A DNA stretch of 64,000 nt from Phaseolus vulgaris (lineage: Eukaryota; Streptophyta; Magnoliopsida; Fabales; Fabaceae), in contig NC_023751.2 of NCBI RefSeq assembly GCF_000499845.2, forward strand, positions 6,368,211 to 6,432,210. The letters run 5' to 3'. Under the pieces are notes generated by a model, which saw only the letters and a program-made list of their open reading frames with translations, had not been told where the DNA came from and did no database searches. Shown one piece after another: positions 1-11,199 of the stretch. Numbering within the stretch: the first letter of the stretch is position 1; each line of letters starts with the position of its first letter. The position numbers and the translations under genes were made by a program.

Positions 1-2464
1 AGTTCTCCAGGACAAATTGCATGAACTGGAAACTGCATTCACTTCATTAAAACAATCAGATGATGAACTGATAAGGCTGCAGAACCAATGTAATGAGCTT
101 ACCAAGAGGCTTGCTGAACAGGTTTTGAAGACAGAGGAGTTTAAGAATTTGTCTATTCATCTGAAGGAACTGAAAGACAAAGCTGAGGCCGAGTGTCTTA
201 ATGCTCATGATAGAAGAGGACATGAAGGACCGCCAGTTGCTATGCAGGAGTCCTTGAGAATTGCATTTATCAAGGAACAATATGAATCGAAGTTGCAAGA
301 ACTAAGACAACAGTTGTCTTTGTCAAAAAAGCACAGCGAGGAAATGCTGTGGAAACTACAGGATGCAATTGATGAAACGGAGAATAGAAAAAAGTCTGAA
401 GCTTCTCAAATAAAAATTAACGAAGAGCTGGGATTGAAGATCTTGGATTTGGAGGCTGAGTTACAGGCTGTACTTTCTGATAAACGTAATCTGTTAAATG
501 CTTATGACCTGCTAAAGGCTGAAAAAGAGTGTTCCGCAATAAGCCTTGAATGTTGTAAGCAAGAAAAGCAAGAGCTTGAAGCTTCTCTTGTAAAATGCAA
601 TTTGGAGAAATCCAAAATTGAAGTAGAACTTACCTTGGCAAAGGAATTGGTGGAGACTTCGAGATCTCATGCAAATTCTCTAGACAAGGGCAATGGTACA
701 TTATCTTCTTCATTGAATCCTCAACAAATTTATAATCATGAGACACAGAGTGCAAGTTTGCTCATCAACATGCAACCCGAGGTAACTGATTTATTTATTT
801 ATTTTTATTAAACTTCTTTAGTTACCAATTCGTAAAAGAAGAAATCACCTTGTTAATAGGATGAATTTACATGTATGGAATAAAAAGATTATGCACAGTA
901 TAGAAAGGAAACTTTGGAACTGATATCCTTTATTTTTTTTGTTTTCTTTTCTTTCCCTCATCTTTGTTTCCTATATTTACTTTTGAGCTTAATCGAAGTC
1001 TTTAATTTTGAAGAAAAGATTATTTACTCTCACTTAATGCAATAATCCAATATTTGCTTTCTTTCCATGAGTGGTACGCCTTAACAATATATTTGTATAA
1101 TTTTAGGATCCTGTTGCATTTAGTGTTATGAATGGAGGACAAACTCTTGAAAGTGAAAAGGACTTGCAACAAGAAGTAATGAAGCATGCGGCATCAACCG
1201 AAAGTTTGAAATCTAGCATTGACCACTTGAGTAAAGAGGTAATTTTTAAAGTGCACAAACAAGTTAGGGTCATTACATGTCCTTTTTTCATCTATTCCAG
1301 CTCCCATTACTCTTTAGACTAAAAGTAGTACTTTCCTTGCCTAATATCTTGCACGAATATAGATAGCTTTTGTATATTCCTGGTCTTTGGGTTGCCACTT
1401 GTCACATTTTTAGTCCTGTGGGAACTCTAAGATCTGTCTTCTGATTGCAGCTGGAAAAGATGAAAAATGAGAATATGCTCCCTTCAGTAGATGGTCATAG
1501 TCATGATGACCCAAGTTTCCCAGGTCTGCAAAGAGAACTGATTCAGCTACATGAGGTAAAAGATTCTTGTTGCATTAACTGCTTTGAAGAATTCCTCTGT
1601 CTAGATGTTAACTTTGTACCTTGCTCAGGCCAATCAAGAATTAGGAAACATATTCCCTGTATTCGATAAATTATCAGTCAGCGGTAATGCATTAGAAAGG
1701 GTGCTTGCTTTAGAGATTGAGCTTGCTGAAGCATTGCGGACCAAGAAATCAAACATCCAATTTCAGAGGTACTCTCTCATTTGCAACAGTAATGAGATTT
1801 GGTAATTAAACTTGCAGTGTTGGAGGAACTTCCCGTTAAGATTCCATCTCTTGCTTCACTTGATTAAAATGTGATGACTAGTAAAAACTTTTGCCACACT
1901 ATTGAACTCAGTAACAGTAAATTGTCTTGGTTGTTTACTTCTGCTTGAGTTTACACATGTTCAATTATTATATATCTATTGTATGATTTATTTATTTTTC
2001 TTCAGAAGCTGGTGTTGCCAGACATAAATCCAACTTTTAAACAAATAATCTGACCATTTTACCTAAAGCTATTTCATTTGGGCTGTTTTCTTTTTTGTCT
2101 GTGAGGTAGCTATTTATTGTGTAGAAGCACTGGAAAAGTTTGTAATTGGTCCTTAAACTTAAAACTTATCAAACGATTTTCTATTTGGTATCAGCATTGA
2201 GACATTTCTCTCCTATGTTTCAGTTCTTTCTTGAAACAACATGGTGATGAGGAAGCAGTATTCCGAAGCTTCAGGGATATCAATGAGCTAATTAAAGATA
2301 TGTTAGAACTAAAGACAAGACATTCTGCTGTGGAGACAGAACTGAAAGAGATGCATGACCGTTACTCTCAATTAAGTCTTCAATTTGCAGAGGTTGAAGG
2401 TGAGAGACAAAAACTCATGATGAGTATAAAGAATACTCGAGCATCTAAGAAGGCTTCAAGTTAA
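1..2464 (+). CDS. NT-C2 / coiled-coil protein (At1g22060-like), 3' part, five exons
   Basis: Partial gene, cut by the left edge. Exons by GT-AG junctions and an unbroken frame: <1-781, 1107-1238, 1451-1555, 1629-1768, 2224-2464 (stop TAA 2462-2464). The product is almost entirely heptad-like, rich in Glu, Lys, Leu and Gln (long coiled coil). Its C-terminus holds the block KDMLELK...EMHDRYSQLSLQFAEVEG and ends shortly after, which I recognise from plant EEIG1/EHBP1 N-terminal-domain proteins such as At1g22060 ('sporulation-specific' or 'myosin heavy chain-related' in annotations). The N-terminal C2-like domain lies outside the window. Members are thought to act as scaffolds in organelle positioning; the exact role here is not shown. 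The internal phases (0,0,0,2) all join cleanly. Family assignment is from memory of the C-terminal motif. Confidence 0.9.
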
Positions 2465-3479
2465 TTCATCAACCCAGTTCGGGGACCATTGCTTGTAGCC
2501 ACAGTGAGGAAGCATTTTTTACCCCTTGCACCGGCTAATAATAATTCATGCTCAAGATATTCGTGGCCTCACCATATCTTCCCTTCTGTTAATTATATAT
2601 AGATAGATTATGCTATATAAGTGGCCCCATCAGCCATAGCAAGAGGTTATATTTTTGAAGGGTTGGTCTGGTGTTACATCATTTCTGAAGTTAAGCAGCA
2701 GATAATACTTTGTGTAAATAAAATAATTTGCTTTAAGAATCGAAGTATATATCCCTGTAACATCTTTTACCAAAGCCTGAATGCTGCAATTGTTTTTCTG
2801 TACAGGAACAAGATTATTTCTATTTAAAACAATTTTGTGAAAACTTATTTTTTTTCCAGCTGAACTAGATGTGTTTGTAATTAAAAATTGATTAAACCAA
2901 ATATTGATTGTTTGGTTAATTAAAAAGCTATTTAACTAGTTTAAGCAATAGTTCTCCAACATCACATCTAGAACAATAAAAATATATACTGTACACAAAA
3001 TATGGTGGAGTATATGACTCTCATGTACACAATATACGGTTTTTGGTGCAATTCATATCCCTTATTACGCATTTGGAAAAGTAAGTTGTGTGAGAGGCAC
3101 ACGACTTTTATTTTGAAGATGGTTAAAAGAGAAGTTGTGCCTTCCTTCCACGACTTTAGTGTAAATGTTGTGTGCACTTGACTTGACGACTTTGATTAAG
3201 TTGATTTTTTTGGTTTAATTAATGTTGTGTATGCTAACACGATTTCAATGTAAACTAATATTAATATAATTGAAGTTGTTTGACACAATTTTATTTTGAC
3301 CACCCTTATAATAAAAATTGTGTTTATGTAAAGTTGAGTGATATTGGTATGATTTGATCAATTTTGCGAAATTCTATAATAACAAATGTGAATTGCACTA
3401 TGTCCAAAAAAATTTCACAATATATTATATGAACATATTAATTAAGAATGCTGGTTAATTATATTTGTTTTTCGTATGT
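2465..3479. other. 3' UTR and intergenic DNA
   Basis: Probable 3' UTR of the coiled-coil gene; an AATAAA hexamer at 2717-2722 is a candidate poly(A) signal about 255 bases after the stop. From about 3030 to 3330 short words such as CACGACTTT and GTTGTGT recur in both orientations, which might be subterminal repeats of a decayed DNA transposon. No open gene seen. Confidence 0.5.
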
Positions 3480-3970
3480 AGATTTGTTTGGCTAGTCTGG
3501 TGTTTCTGTTGGTGTGTTGTTTGTGATTCACTCTAATCCTGTTTCAAACTTTATTCAGTTCAGAATGTGTAATGCTTCAAGTCAGGTAATTGAGTTTTGG
3601 GGAGCAATTTGGATTGGAGTCGTGAGCGAAATTTGGAATCATAAGAACAATGTCATTTTTAATAGGGGAAAGGCCGATGTGTCAAAAGTATTTGCTATGG
3701 TTTTAAGTCAAGGTTTGGTCTTGGCTTTACTCTAAGTCTCGCTTTAGGATGTTCTCCTTTTCTAATTGGTGTTTGGATCCTGTGGTTTGTATGAGGCTGA
3801 CTATTTGATGTTTTGTTCATAGAGTTGGTTTTTTATTAGTTTTGAGGTTGTTCTATTTGGTAGGTTACTCTTGCAAGGAAGGAGGAGATGAAATATTTTC
3901 TTGTATAAGGGTTGAGTCACCCCTTAAGTACCTCATATTTATTAATTCTTGTTGTCAATAAATATATAAA
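3480..3970 (+). pseudogene. LINE 3' remnant (end of ORF2 plus 3' UTR)
   Basis: A short reading frame (about 3571-3735) encodes FWGAIWIGVVSEIWNHKN...VIFN, the end of the reverse-transcriptase-associated zinc-binding region of plant LINEs. The same segment of the larger LINE reads WVSVVLCIWKHRNKVIFNQA (35645-35712). It is followed by a 3' UTR ending in 'TTGTATAAGGGTTGAG..ACCCCTTAAG', which matches the 3' end of the LINE at 36.66 kb. Severely 5'-truncated and not functional. The closest relative in the window is the minus-strand fragment at 55.8-57.1 kb. Confidence 0.75.
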
Positions 3971-5399
3971 TAAATAATAATTTTATATTAAATTAATTTT
4001 CTGAGATTGAATTAGATATTATAAAATCAACTAAGTTAGACATTATAAGTGAAGTATAAAGTCCATTAAGTAAATTTTAAATAAAAACTTCATTACCTTT
4101 TAGAGAAATTATAAACATGAGAAATTTCCATACCTCCCTTTGATCTATGAGTAACCTAATCTGTAGGAGGAGTCAAATGAAGAACTAACAGTTTCTTTGT
4201 CATCCTTGTTACGGTGTATTTCACCTTTTTTCATCCTTCTTATTTGACTTCTTCCCAATATTCTAAAGTATAATTTTTTTCCAAATGAATAGCAATTTAG
4301 TGGGTCTATTTCATCCCTTGGTGTTAAGCCTACAAAAGCTTTCGATTGAGCGAATTGAAGGAGGATGAGATAAATACCTTACAACAAGGGAAATTTCTTG
4401 CAAAAAGAGAACACGATATTAAGGAGAATTATTAAACATTTATTTAAAACAAATATTAAATTATTTCGAGAAATATAATTCATAAGAATAATTAAATTTT
4501 GTTTGATTAATAAAAGAGTATGCTTAAAAATATCTATATAATTTCTTTCTAGAAATCAAAAGGCAATGATTGTATTTTCATTTCAATTTTTAACTTGTTA
4601 CAACATTAAATAATTAAACCTTATTTTCTATTAATGTTATTTCTTACAAATTAAATTAAATATGGAAAACTTACTTTTCAGAATTAATGTTGTGTTTTAA
4701 ATTGAGATGGAGATAAAAAGAAAAAGAGAGGATGAAAAAGAAAGTAGAAAGTGAAATTGTTTGAATTTAAAAAAAAGTAATATAAAAATTTGCAGTAGAT
4801 TGAATTGATATGACTAAAAAAAATTATAAAAATTATGTTATATTAAATATTATTAATATGCTATTAGATAAATTTTTTTAGAGAATATGTTCAAAAATTC
4901 CATTTTGAATAGCGAATAATTATGTTAGAGTAATTGGAATTTTTTTTTGAACCATGTATTATAATATTGAAATTATATATATTCATGTATTGAATTGGAA
5001 ATAAGGATAAAATTCAATTAGTCTTTCATATTTAAATAATTTTAAAAAGTTGTGATTTCTAAATTTGATTTAGAAATAAAATTATAAAATTCGAATGTAA
5101 TTAATACAGTAAAAAAAAATAAAAATTAATTATGCATAAAAATATATGAATGATTCATTGATAACAAACTACAAATAGATTAAATGATAACAAACAACAA
5201 ACTACAACCGCGAGATTATAATTTGCATATATTTTTTATATAAAAAGTTTTTATGTTAGGTATCACTATGCTACTTGACATCTTAACTAGACTGAAACCT
5301 CAAGTAACAACAATCATTTGCCATCACATGAAAAAAATATTATTAAAAAAAAGAAAAAGAAAGAAAATACAAAAATATGGGGGACTAGACCAAAACTCA
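3971..5399. other. AT-rich intergenic DNA
   Basis: Very AT-rich with homopolymer runs and no open frame of interest. I see no gene, RNA gene or clear repeat. Confidence 0.5.
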
Positions 5400-7065
5400 T
5401 ATGTTAACAAAAACGATACATAGGCAGACTATGACTATTAATAAAGAATTCTAAGAATATACTAGATAGAAGTCTATTATACCTATGAAAGGATTCTCTA
5501 TGAATAAATCATAAATTAGCCAACTTATCGGCACACGCATTTCCTTCACGAAAAATATGAATAACCATAAACCTGATTTTTCCACAGTAATTAAGACAAG
5601 TATTCCATCGATTACGAAGCATCCAAGGAACATTTGTCCTAACAGTAAATGCAACACAAACCAAGATAGAGTCACATTCCAGCTAGACATTAGTAAGACC
5701 CAACTTTTGAGCTTCCTCCAAAGCATATATAACTCCATAAAATTCAGCAACCAAAGTAGTCTGTCTGAACGTCAAGAAACGCAGAGAAAACTCCAATAAA
5801 CTCCTCCATACTCCCACAGAAAATACTTCCACAAGCGGCAAGACCTGGATAACCCCTTGCAGCCTCATCAGTGATAATTTTAACCTAGCTTGGTGAAGGA
5901 AACTCCCATCTAACAGGAAGAGGGCGTAGAACTTTACTAGTACGAGTGTTAATACCAAAAAACTTGAGCACATTGAAATCGAACATATCATTCTTCATTG
6001 AAGCTTTAGACGAATTACCCACTAGACAAGTTAAATCTTTAATAACCAAAATAGTCCTAGAAACATCAATCTTATCCAGCATAATTCCTCATACGCCATA
6101 TCATCCAAATAGAAAAAATTATCACAGCTAGCTTAACCAATTTAACCAACAGACTACCATCACTCTTAATAAAAGAAAGAAGATCATCCTTATTAGAGAA
6201 ATCATAAGTAGGAAAAATGTGTTGAACCCAACTCCAAATACGCAAAGCATTAGCACATTCAAAAAAAAATGTTGAATAGATTCCTCGTGCTTTTCACAAA
6301 GCGTACACATAGAACAAATATGCAAACATTTATTTTGAATATATTGATCTGTAGGAAGCCGCCCATGAAAAACTTTCCAAAGGATAAGAGTTTTGGAAGG
6401 CGGAATATATGAAGACCAAATAAATTTACCCCAACCACAGGAAACCCCTAGATCCAATAAAAAATTCCTAGCTGATTTAAGAGTGAGACGACCAGACTCA
6501 TCTAGAATCTAATTAGGAATATCATGTTTTTCCCTAACCATGATATGACTAAAAAGATGAGGCATCTGCTCTAAAGACAATGGAATATTCCAATCACCAC
6601 TTGTCCAAAACTGAGAGACTGTATTCGGAATACTAACACCATGAGATAATCCTGCAATATTTGTTAAAGAAGTAGTAGCACACCATTTATTATTCCATAA
6701 ATTAATAAAAGAACTTGTACTAACAGTCCAAGAAGTATAATAAAGTATAGTAAAATAAAACTGATTAATTTCAGGCCAAAGAGATGAAGATCTATAAACC
6801 ATTCGAAACTCGTATTTTGATTTAAGGACCATGACTTTCAAGAGCAAATACCAAGGTTTGTTGTTATAAGCAAAGTTTCAAGCAAGTTTAAGAAGATATG
6901 CATTATTTTCATGGTGAAGGTTAATAATTTTCAAACCTCCATTCTCAAGAGGAGAACAAATCGTATCCCAATTAACATAAGCTATACCTTTTTTCATAAT
7001 ATCACCTGTCCAAATAAAATTTCGACACCACTACTCAACTTGTTTAAGAAACATATTTACTATAT
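5400..7065 (-). pseudogene. LINE ORF2 remnant with RNase H domain, multiply broken
   Basis: Read on the minus strand from 7065, broken frames give in order: the end of the RT region (FIWTGDIMKKGIAYVNWDTI, then CSPLENGGLKIINL), the zinc-binding zf-RVT region (about 6457-6200, WGKFIWSSYIPPSKTLILWK, then C..C..HEES..H), and an RVT_3-type RNase H domain (about 5900-5500, including VAEFYGVIYALEEAQKLGLT and WLECDS-like remains). It ends with a decayed 'GFGLVPP'-like 3' tail near 5390. Stops interrupt conserved Trp positions (for example KLA*NFA) and at least three frame changes are needed. This is a different LINE group from the 28-36 kb copy, which has no RNase H domain. Confidence 0.85.
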
Positions 7066-8060
7066 TTTATTTCCCTTACATTAAAACAAAAATATATAAT
7101 AATAAATTGGGTCATAATCTAATAAAGCATAATATTATCTCTCAATAACTAATCGATTATGATGTAATTTATTATTATTATTATTATATATATATATATT
7201 CTAAAATAATAGTATGGTTTCAATTTAAATTTAAATTTCCCAAAATGCAAGCACTAATTTCAATTATTTTTCGTTCACCCATCAATATAAATGGACATAT
7301 TTATTGAAAATAAATTGATAAATAATAAATACTTTAATTTATCAACTTTCCTATTTCAGTCACAATTCCCCCTTCTTTTTTAACATAAATGAATAGATAC
7401 AAATAATACCAAATATTCATAATTTACCAAACGTCTGGTAATAATAACTAAAGAAGTTGGGTGTGGATGGAACATGTTCCATAAAAAAAATTGAAGAACC
7501 CTTAAAAGACGTCATAATGTCTCTCTCTCTTCTGTCCCTTCCATCACATGGATGTCAATGTGATACCATATAAGTGCTTCCAAAACAAATCTCTCAGGCA
7601 CTGTTTACACTCTTTAGTACATACCACAATAAATAAAACTCTTTTCTTATTTCAATTTTTGCAATTGAATATAATCCATTGAAACATATCACTATTTTTT
7701 TAATTAGATGATCTGTTATTATGATAATCATACAATTCTAGCTATATATTAAGATGATTGATCATTGCCTTAATTATAGATCGTTAAACTTAAATGTAAC
7801 TATATATTAATTTAGCTTCATGTTTAATTTCAAATATCAGATGTTATTAGTTATGTTAATGCTTAAATTTATTATAAAATTGTGAATATTTTTTTATTTT
7901 CACATTATTTGTGTTATATGTTCAGTATTGAATTGTCCTCAAATAGTTCAATCTTCACCCCAATTATAAAACCTTCATATATAAAATAATCCCCTTTGGC
8001 TAAAATATCCTTATTAAAGAAAGTATAATTGTTAATCAGTTAAATATTTCAGTAAATAAA
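7066..8060. other. AT-rich intergenic DNA with TTA/TA microsatellite
   Basis: No gene seen. A short (TTA)n/(TA)n tract lies at about 7163-7198 and a TCTCTCTCTC run near 7520. Confidence 0.5.
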
Positions 8061-8344
8061 ATTATTAATATGTAGAGTAATTTCTATTATTGATAAATAA
8101 TTTTTCTAAATTGATATCTAATTAAATATCAAGATTTTAGTTTATCTAATTAGCTACCAATATTTTAATTATTAATTATTAAATTGATATGGATTATTTA
8201 TTAAGATTTTAGTTATCAAATTGATATCTAATTATCTAAATATCTAATTAATTATCTATAAAGATTTTAGTTACCAAACAGTTAATTAAATATCAATTTA
8301 AAAATTATTTATTAATAATAGAAATTACTCAATACATTAATAAT
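8061..8344. mobile_element. Foldback MITE, ~62-bp terminal inverted repeats
   Basis: The left arm 8061-8124 and right arm 8283-8344 are near-perfect reverse complements (both contain TAATTTCTATTATT and AAATTGATAT). No coding capacity. The arm sequence resembles the foldback at 42.8-43.0 kb (shared words TTCTATTATTAATAAATA-like and AAATTGRTATCTAATTA), so both probably belong to one MITE superfamily. Target-site duplication not resolved in this AT-rich context. Confidence 0.75.
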
Positions 8345-8950
8345 TTTTTAATATTTAAAATAATATGTAATTTAATTATATTTTACTTTTAAAATTAATT
8401 TTTATTTGATAATTTTCTTGTAATATTTTGATAAAATAATAATCAATCAGATTTTTTGAATAAATAATATTTTAATTTCTAAAATAACATAATTTAAAAC
8501 AAAAATACTTTTTAAAATGAGATATAATTTGAAAATGAATAAAGTATAAAGTAACAACAGAAGTGTATTATTCACATTAAATATTACATTTTCCATAAAA
8601 ATTCACTATTATTATTCTTTTAATTCCTTAAACCAGAGCCTGAATGCTCTTTTAACATTTTCCGCGCCATATTTTTTTGGATTATCAGTTGCAATCTAAT
8701 GGCATAATAATGAATTGGTGTGATATTATTGTAGCTTATCAATAACGAAATTGACAATTGCTATGGCACTTATTTACTTGTGAGAAAAGATAAATAGGTG
8801 CAGCACTATGTACCTATTAGCACTCGCTGTTTTGCTGATACCTGACTCATAATACAAATGGACCCAATTCAATTCCCATAAGGTTAACTTGTGTAACTGC
8901 AACAAACAGATGCATTAACTGCTTGCCACATTTATTGCCTGATTTTCCAT
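8345..8950. other. AT-rich intergenic / 3' flank of F-box gene
   Basis: No gene seen. The part nearest 8950 is the probable 3' UTR of the minus-strand F-box/kelch gene; complexity rises after about 8620. Confidence 0.45.
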
Positions 8951-10381
8951 CTATATGTCAATAACTTGGCAACTGACTAGTTCAGCCCGCCCAAAATCCC
9001 TGCAGGCAACTACCCTCCAAACAACGGCTGCATCTGATTCAGAAGCCAATTCTGGAGATTCATGCAATGTACTTTGTGACAGAGTTGAGAGTGATGGTGA
9101 GGATCCCAAATTATTCCGCAGGCCTGCCTGCAGAACAGCAATATCATGGTTGGCATCTTTTGTAATAACATGGAGCTTTCCATGGAAACCAGCAAGTAGA
9201 TATGGAGACTCTGAATCAGCAGAATCATATATGGGCACTTTTCCAATAACTACTTTCCAAGCATCTTCACCTTGGTCATATACCTTGATCCTTCCACTAT
9301 CCATAGAATTAGAAGGGTCAAAAGCATATAATTCACCGTCCACTACTACACTCAATTTGGTTCCTGCCTGTCGTGCAGGCCAGCCTTCACCCATTCCAGC
9401 GGGCATTTCTATCCATGAGTCAGTGTCAGGATCATAGATTTCTCCCCCAACATCAACAAAAAAGGGCCATGAATACAGAGACTGTGGAACACACAACCTT
9501 CCCATGTATGAGGTCAACCCTGTGGCAATAGGCTTTAACATGTCAGCCAAAAAAGCACTGGGAAGCACTTGAGCTCTAGAGAATGGCATACTGGGTACAT
9601 GCGACCATGTATCTGTAGAGGGATCAAAAACTTCCGCAGATTGGAGAGGAACCAATCCAGCTTGACCTTGACTAACCCCTCCAACAACATAAAGCTTGTT
9701 ATTCAAGATGCCTGTCTTACTGTACGCCCGGCCCGTGGACATAGGACTCACCTTGCTCCATGTACTTTGTATCGGATCAAATCGCCACACACATCTCATA
9801 GTTGAAGCCTTAGAAAATCCACCAAGAACATAGAGACACCCATCAACAGCTCCAATTGCACAACCGCAATAGGGCATTTCATCAAATGCATCCTTCCGTC
9901 CAAGAAAACCTCTAATAACTTCAGCAATTCTGATACCCTCCACCATGTTCCACATCCAAAGCCTAGAAGAACCTTTTCTAGGTTCTTCTTCATCGGCAAA
10001 ATTGGGCATATTAGGCACTCTCTGCCATATCTTAGAACGAGGATCTAGAGCATGCCATAAAAGATTATTTTCTCCATCCTTAATCAATAGATACAGCCAC
10101 TCTTCAGTTGTCCCAAGTTCTTTCCTTAATTTATACAGTTCTAAACTCATGGTAGTTGACTTCCACTTCTTTGATACCATCCTTACATTTAAGTAACAAA
10201 TTCTAGGAAGTCTAGCAATAATCTGAAGAGATAACTCATCAGGGAGATTAGGAATGAGCCTAGGACTCTCTTCATCAACAGTAGGAGACATTCTCTGTCT
10301 CTTACACGTCTCATTCGGAGAGACTCCATTCCATTCCCTCTTGCCAGATTTTGTACTGGCCACACTGAAAAATGCACCCAT
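8951..10381 (-). CDS. F-box/kelch-repeat protein (At1g22040-like)
   Basis: Intronless 476-aa frame from ATG at 10381 to a stop at 8951-8953. An in-frame TTG just upstream is not used as a start. An F-box lies at about residues 42-88 (LIPNLPDELSLQIIARLP...RMVSKKWKS). Kelch-type repeats follow at about 170-380 (CAIGAVDGCLYVLGG, NNKLYVVGG, and VDVGGEIYDPDTDSW). The C-terminus AELVSCQVIDI matches At1g22040 as I remember it, and the length (about 475 aa) is right. Such proteins are substrate adaptors of SCF E3 ubiquitin ligases; the substrate is not known to me. The N-terminus MGAFFS fits the MGxxxS N-myristoylation pattern, so membrane association is possible. A canonical acceptor just upstream of the ATG implies a 5'-UTR intron. 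Confidence 0.95.
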   Translation of the reverse strand: MGAFFSVASTKSGKREWNGVSPNETCKRQRMSPTVDEESPRLIPNLPDELSLQIIARLPRICYLNVRMVSKKWKSTTMSLELYKLRKELGTTEEWLYLLIKDGENNLLWHALDPRSKIWQRVPNMPNFADEEEPRKGSSRLWMWNMVEGIRIAEVIRGFLGRKDAFDEMPYCGCAIGAVDGCLYVLGGFSKASTMRCVWRFDPIQSTWSKVSPMSTGRAYSKTGILNNKLYVVGGVSQGQAGLVPLQSAEVFDPSTDTWSHVPSMPFSRAQVLPSAFLADMLKPIATGLTSYMGRLCVPQSLYSWPFFVDVGGEIYDPDTDSWIEMPAGMGEGWPARQAGTKLSVVVDGELYAFDPSNSMDSGRIKVYDQGEDAWKVVIGKVPIYDSADSESPYLLAGFHGKLHVITKDANHDIAVLQAGLRNNLGSSPSLSTLSQSTLHESPELASESDAAVVWRVVACRDFGRAELVSCQVIDI

Positions 10382-10400
10382 ATCTAGCAAAATTCAATAT

Positions 10401-11029
10401 CTGCAAGGAAAACCAAATCACGAGAGGAAATTTGAGTTCTCAAAATAAAAGTCATTGCTAGCATCAAATAACCCCATTCGATGAAAATTAAAGTGAGACA
10501 GAAAAGCGGTGTAAGCAGACACTAATCCATCACTCGCAAGTCACACAGCAATTAAACATGAGAGAAATGCACTTTAAACACCCTCCAGGACTTCAAAGGC
10601 AATAGGAACTTCGTTTTTGAAAAAGAATTAAAAGGAAAACAAACTCCCACTATACAACCTGTAAAATCTTCCCCACAGAGAAATTCCTAATCATCACATC
10701 ATTCAATATACCAGAAGACGCAGATCCTACCAAAAGAAACACTCAAACCTAAACAATTTTTCAAAATTCACTATCCGCGGAAGCAATTCAGAGAGAACAA
10801 CAATATTTCGAAACTAATTTTACAAAAAATAAAATCAGAGTTTTGAAAGCAGCAATTTGAAGGAGGCTCCCCCAGCCCTTCATCTAATTTGCTACTTCCC
10901 CCACACACAGACCTAATAACGAAAAGATGCGCATTGAGATTGAAGTAAGAAAAGGAACAGTGAATGAATTGAAATCACATGAAAAAAAAAGAAGGAATTG
11001 AAGAGAGAGAGAGAGAGAGAGAGACTTAC
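10401..11029 (-). other. Probable 5'-UTR intron of the F-box/kelch gene
   Basis: On the minus strand a strong donor (CAAC|GTAAGTCTCTC, intron from 11029) and an acceptor (TTTTCCTTGCAG|ATATTG, intron end 10401) bracket about 630 bases with no coding potential, just ahead of the start codon. The first, noncoding exon would lie at about 11030-11200. Inferred from splice consensus only; a transcript read would settle it. Confidence 0.6.
11000..11023. repeat. (GA)n microsatellite
   Basis: A run of about eleven GA units in the putative 5'-UTR intron; on the coding strand it is a CT tract directly after the donor site. Confidence 0.9.
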
Positions 11030-11199
11030 GTTGACATAAATGAAAAGAAAAAGGGATAACAGTAGGAGAGAATGAGAAGAAGGGATGCAAAAATAAAGAA
11101 AGGGAATGAAAGATGAAAACGTAAAAGTGAGGGAAAGTGGCTTTGCATTTCACAACCAAGTCTTGCTTTGCGTTCAAACTGGAAGTTGCAAGAACCCAA

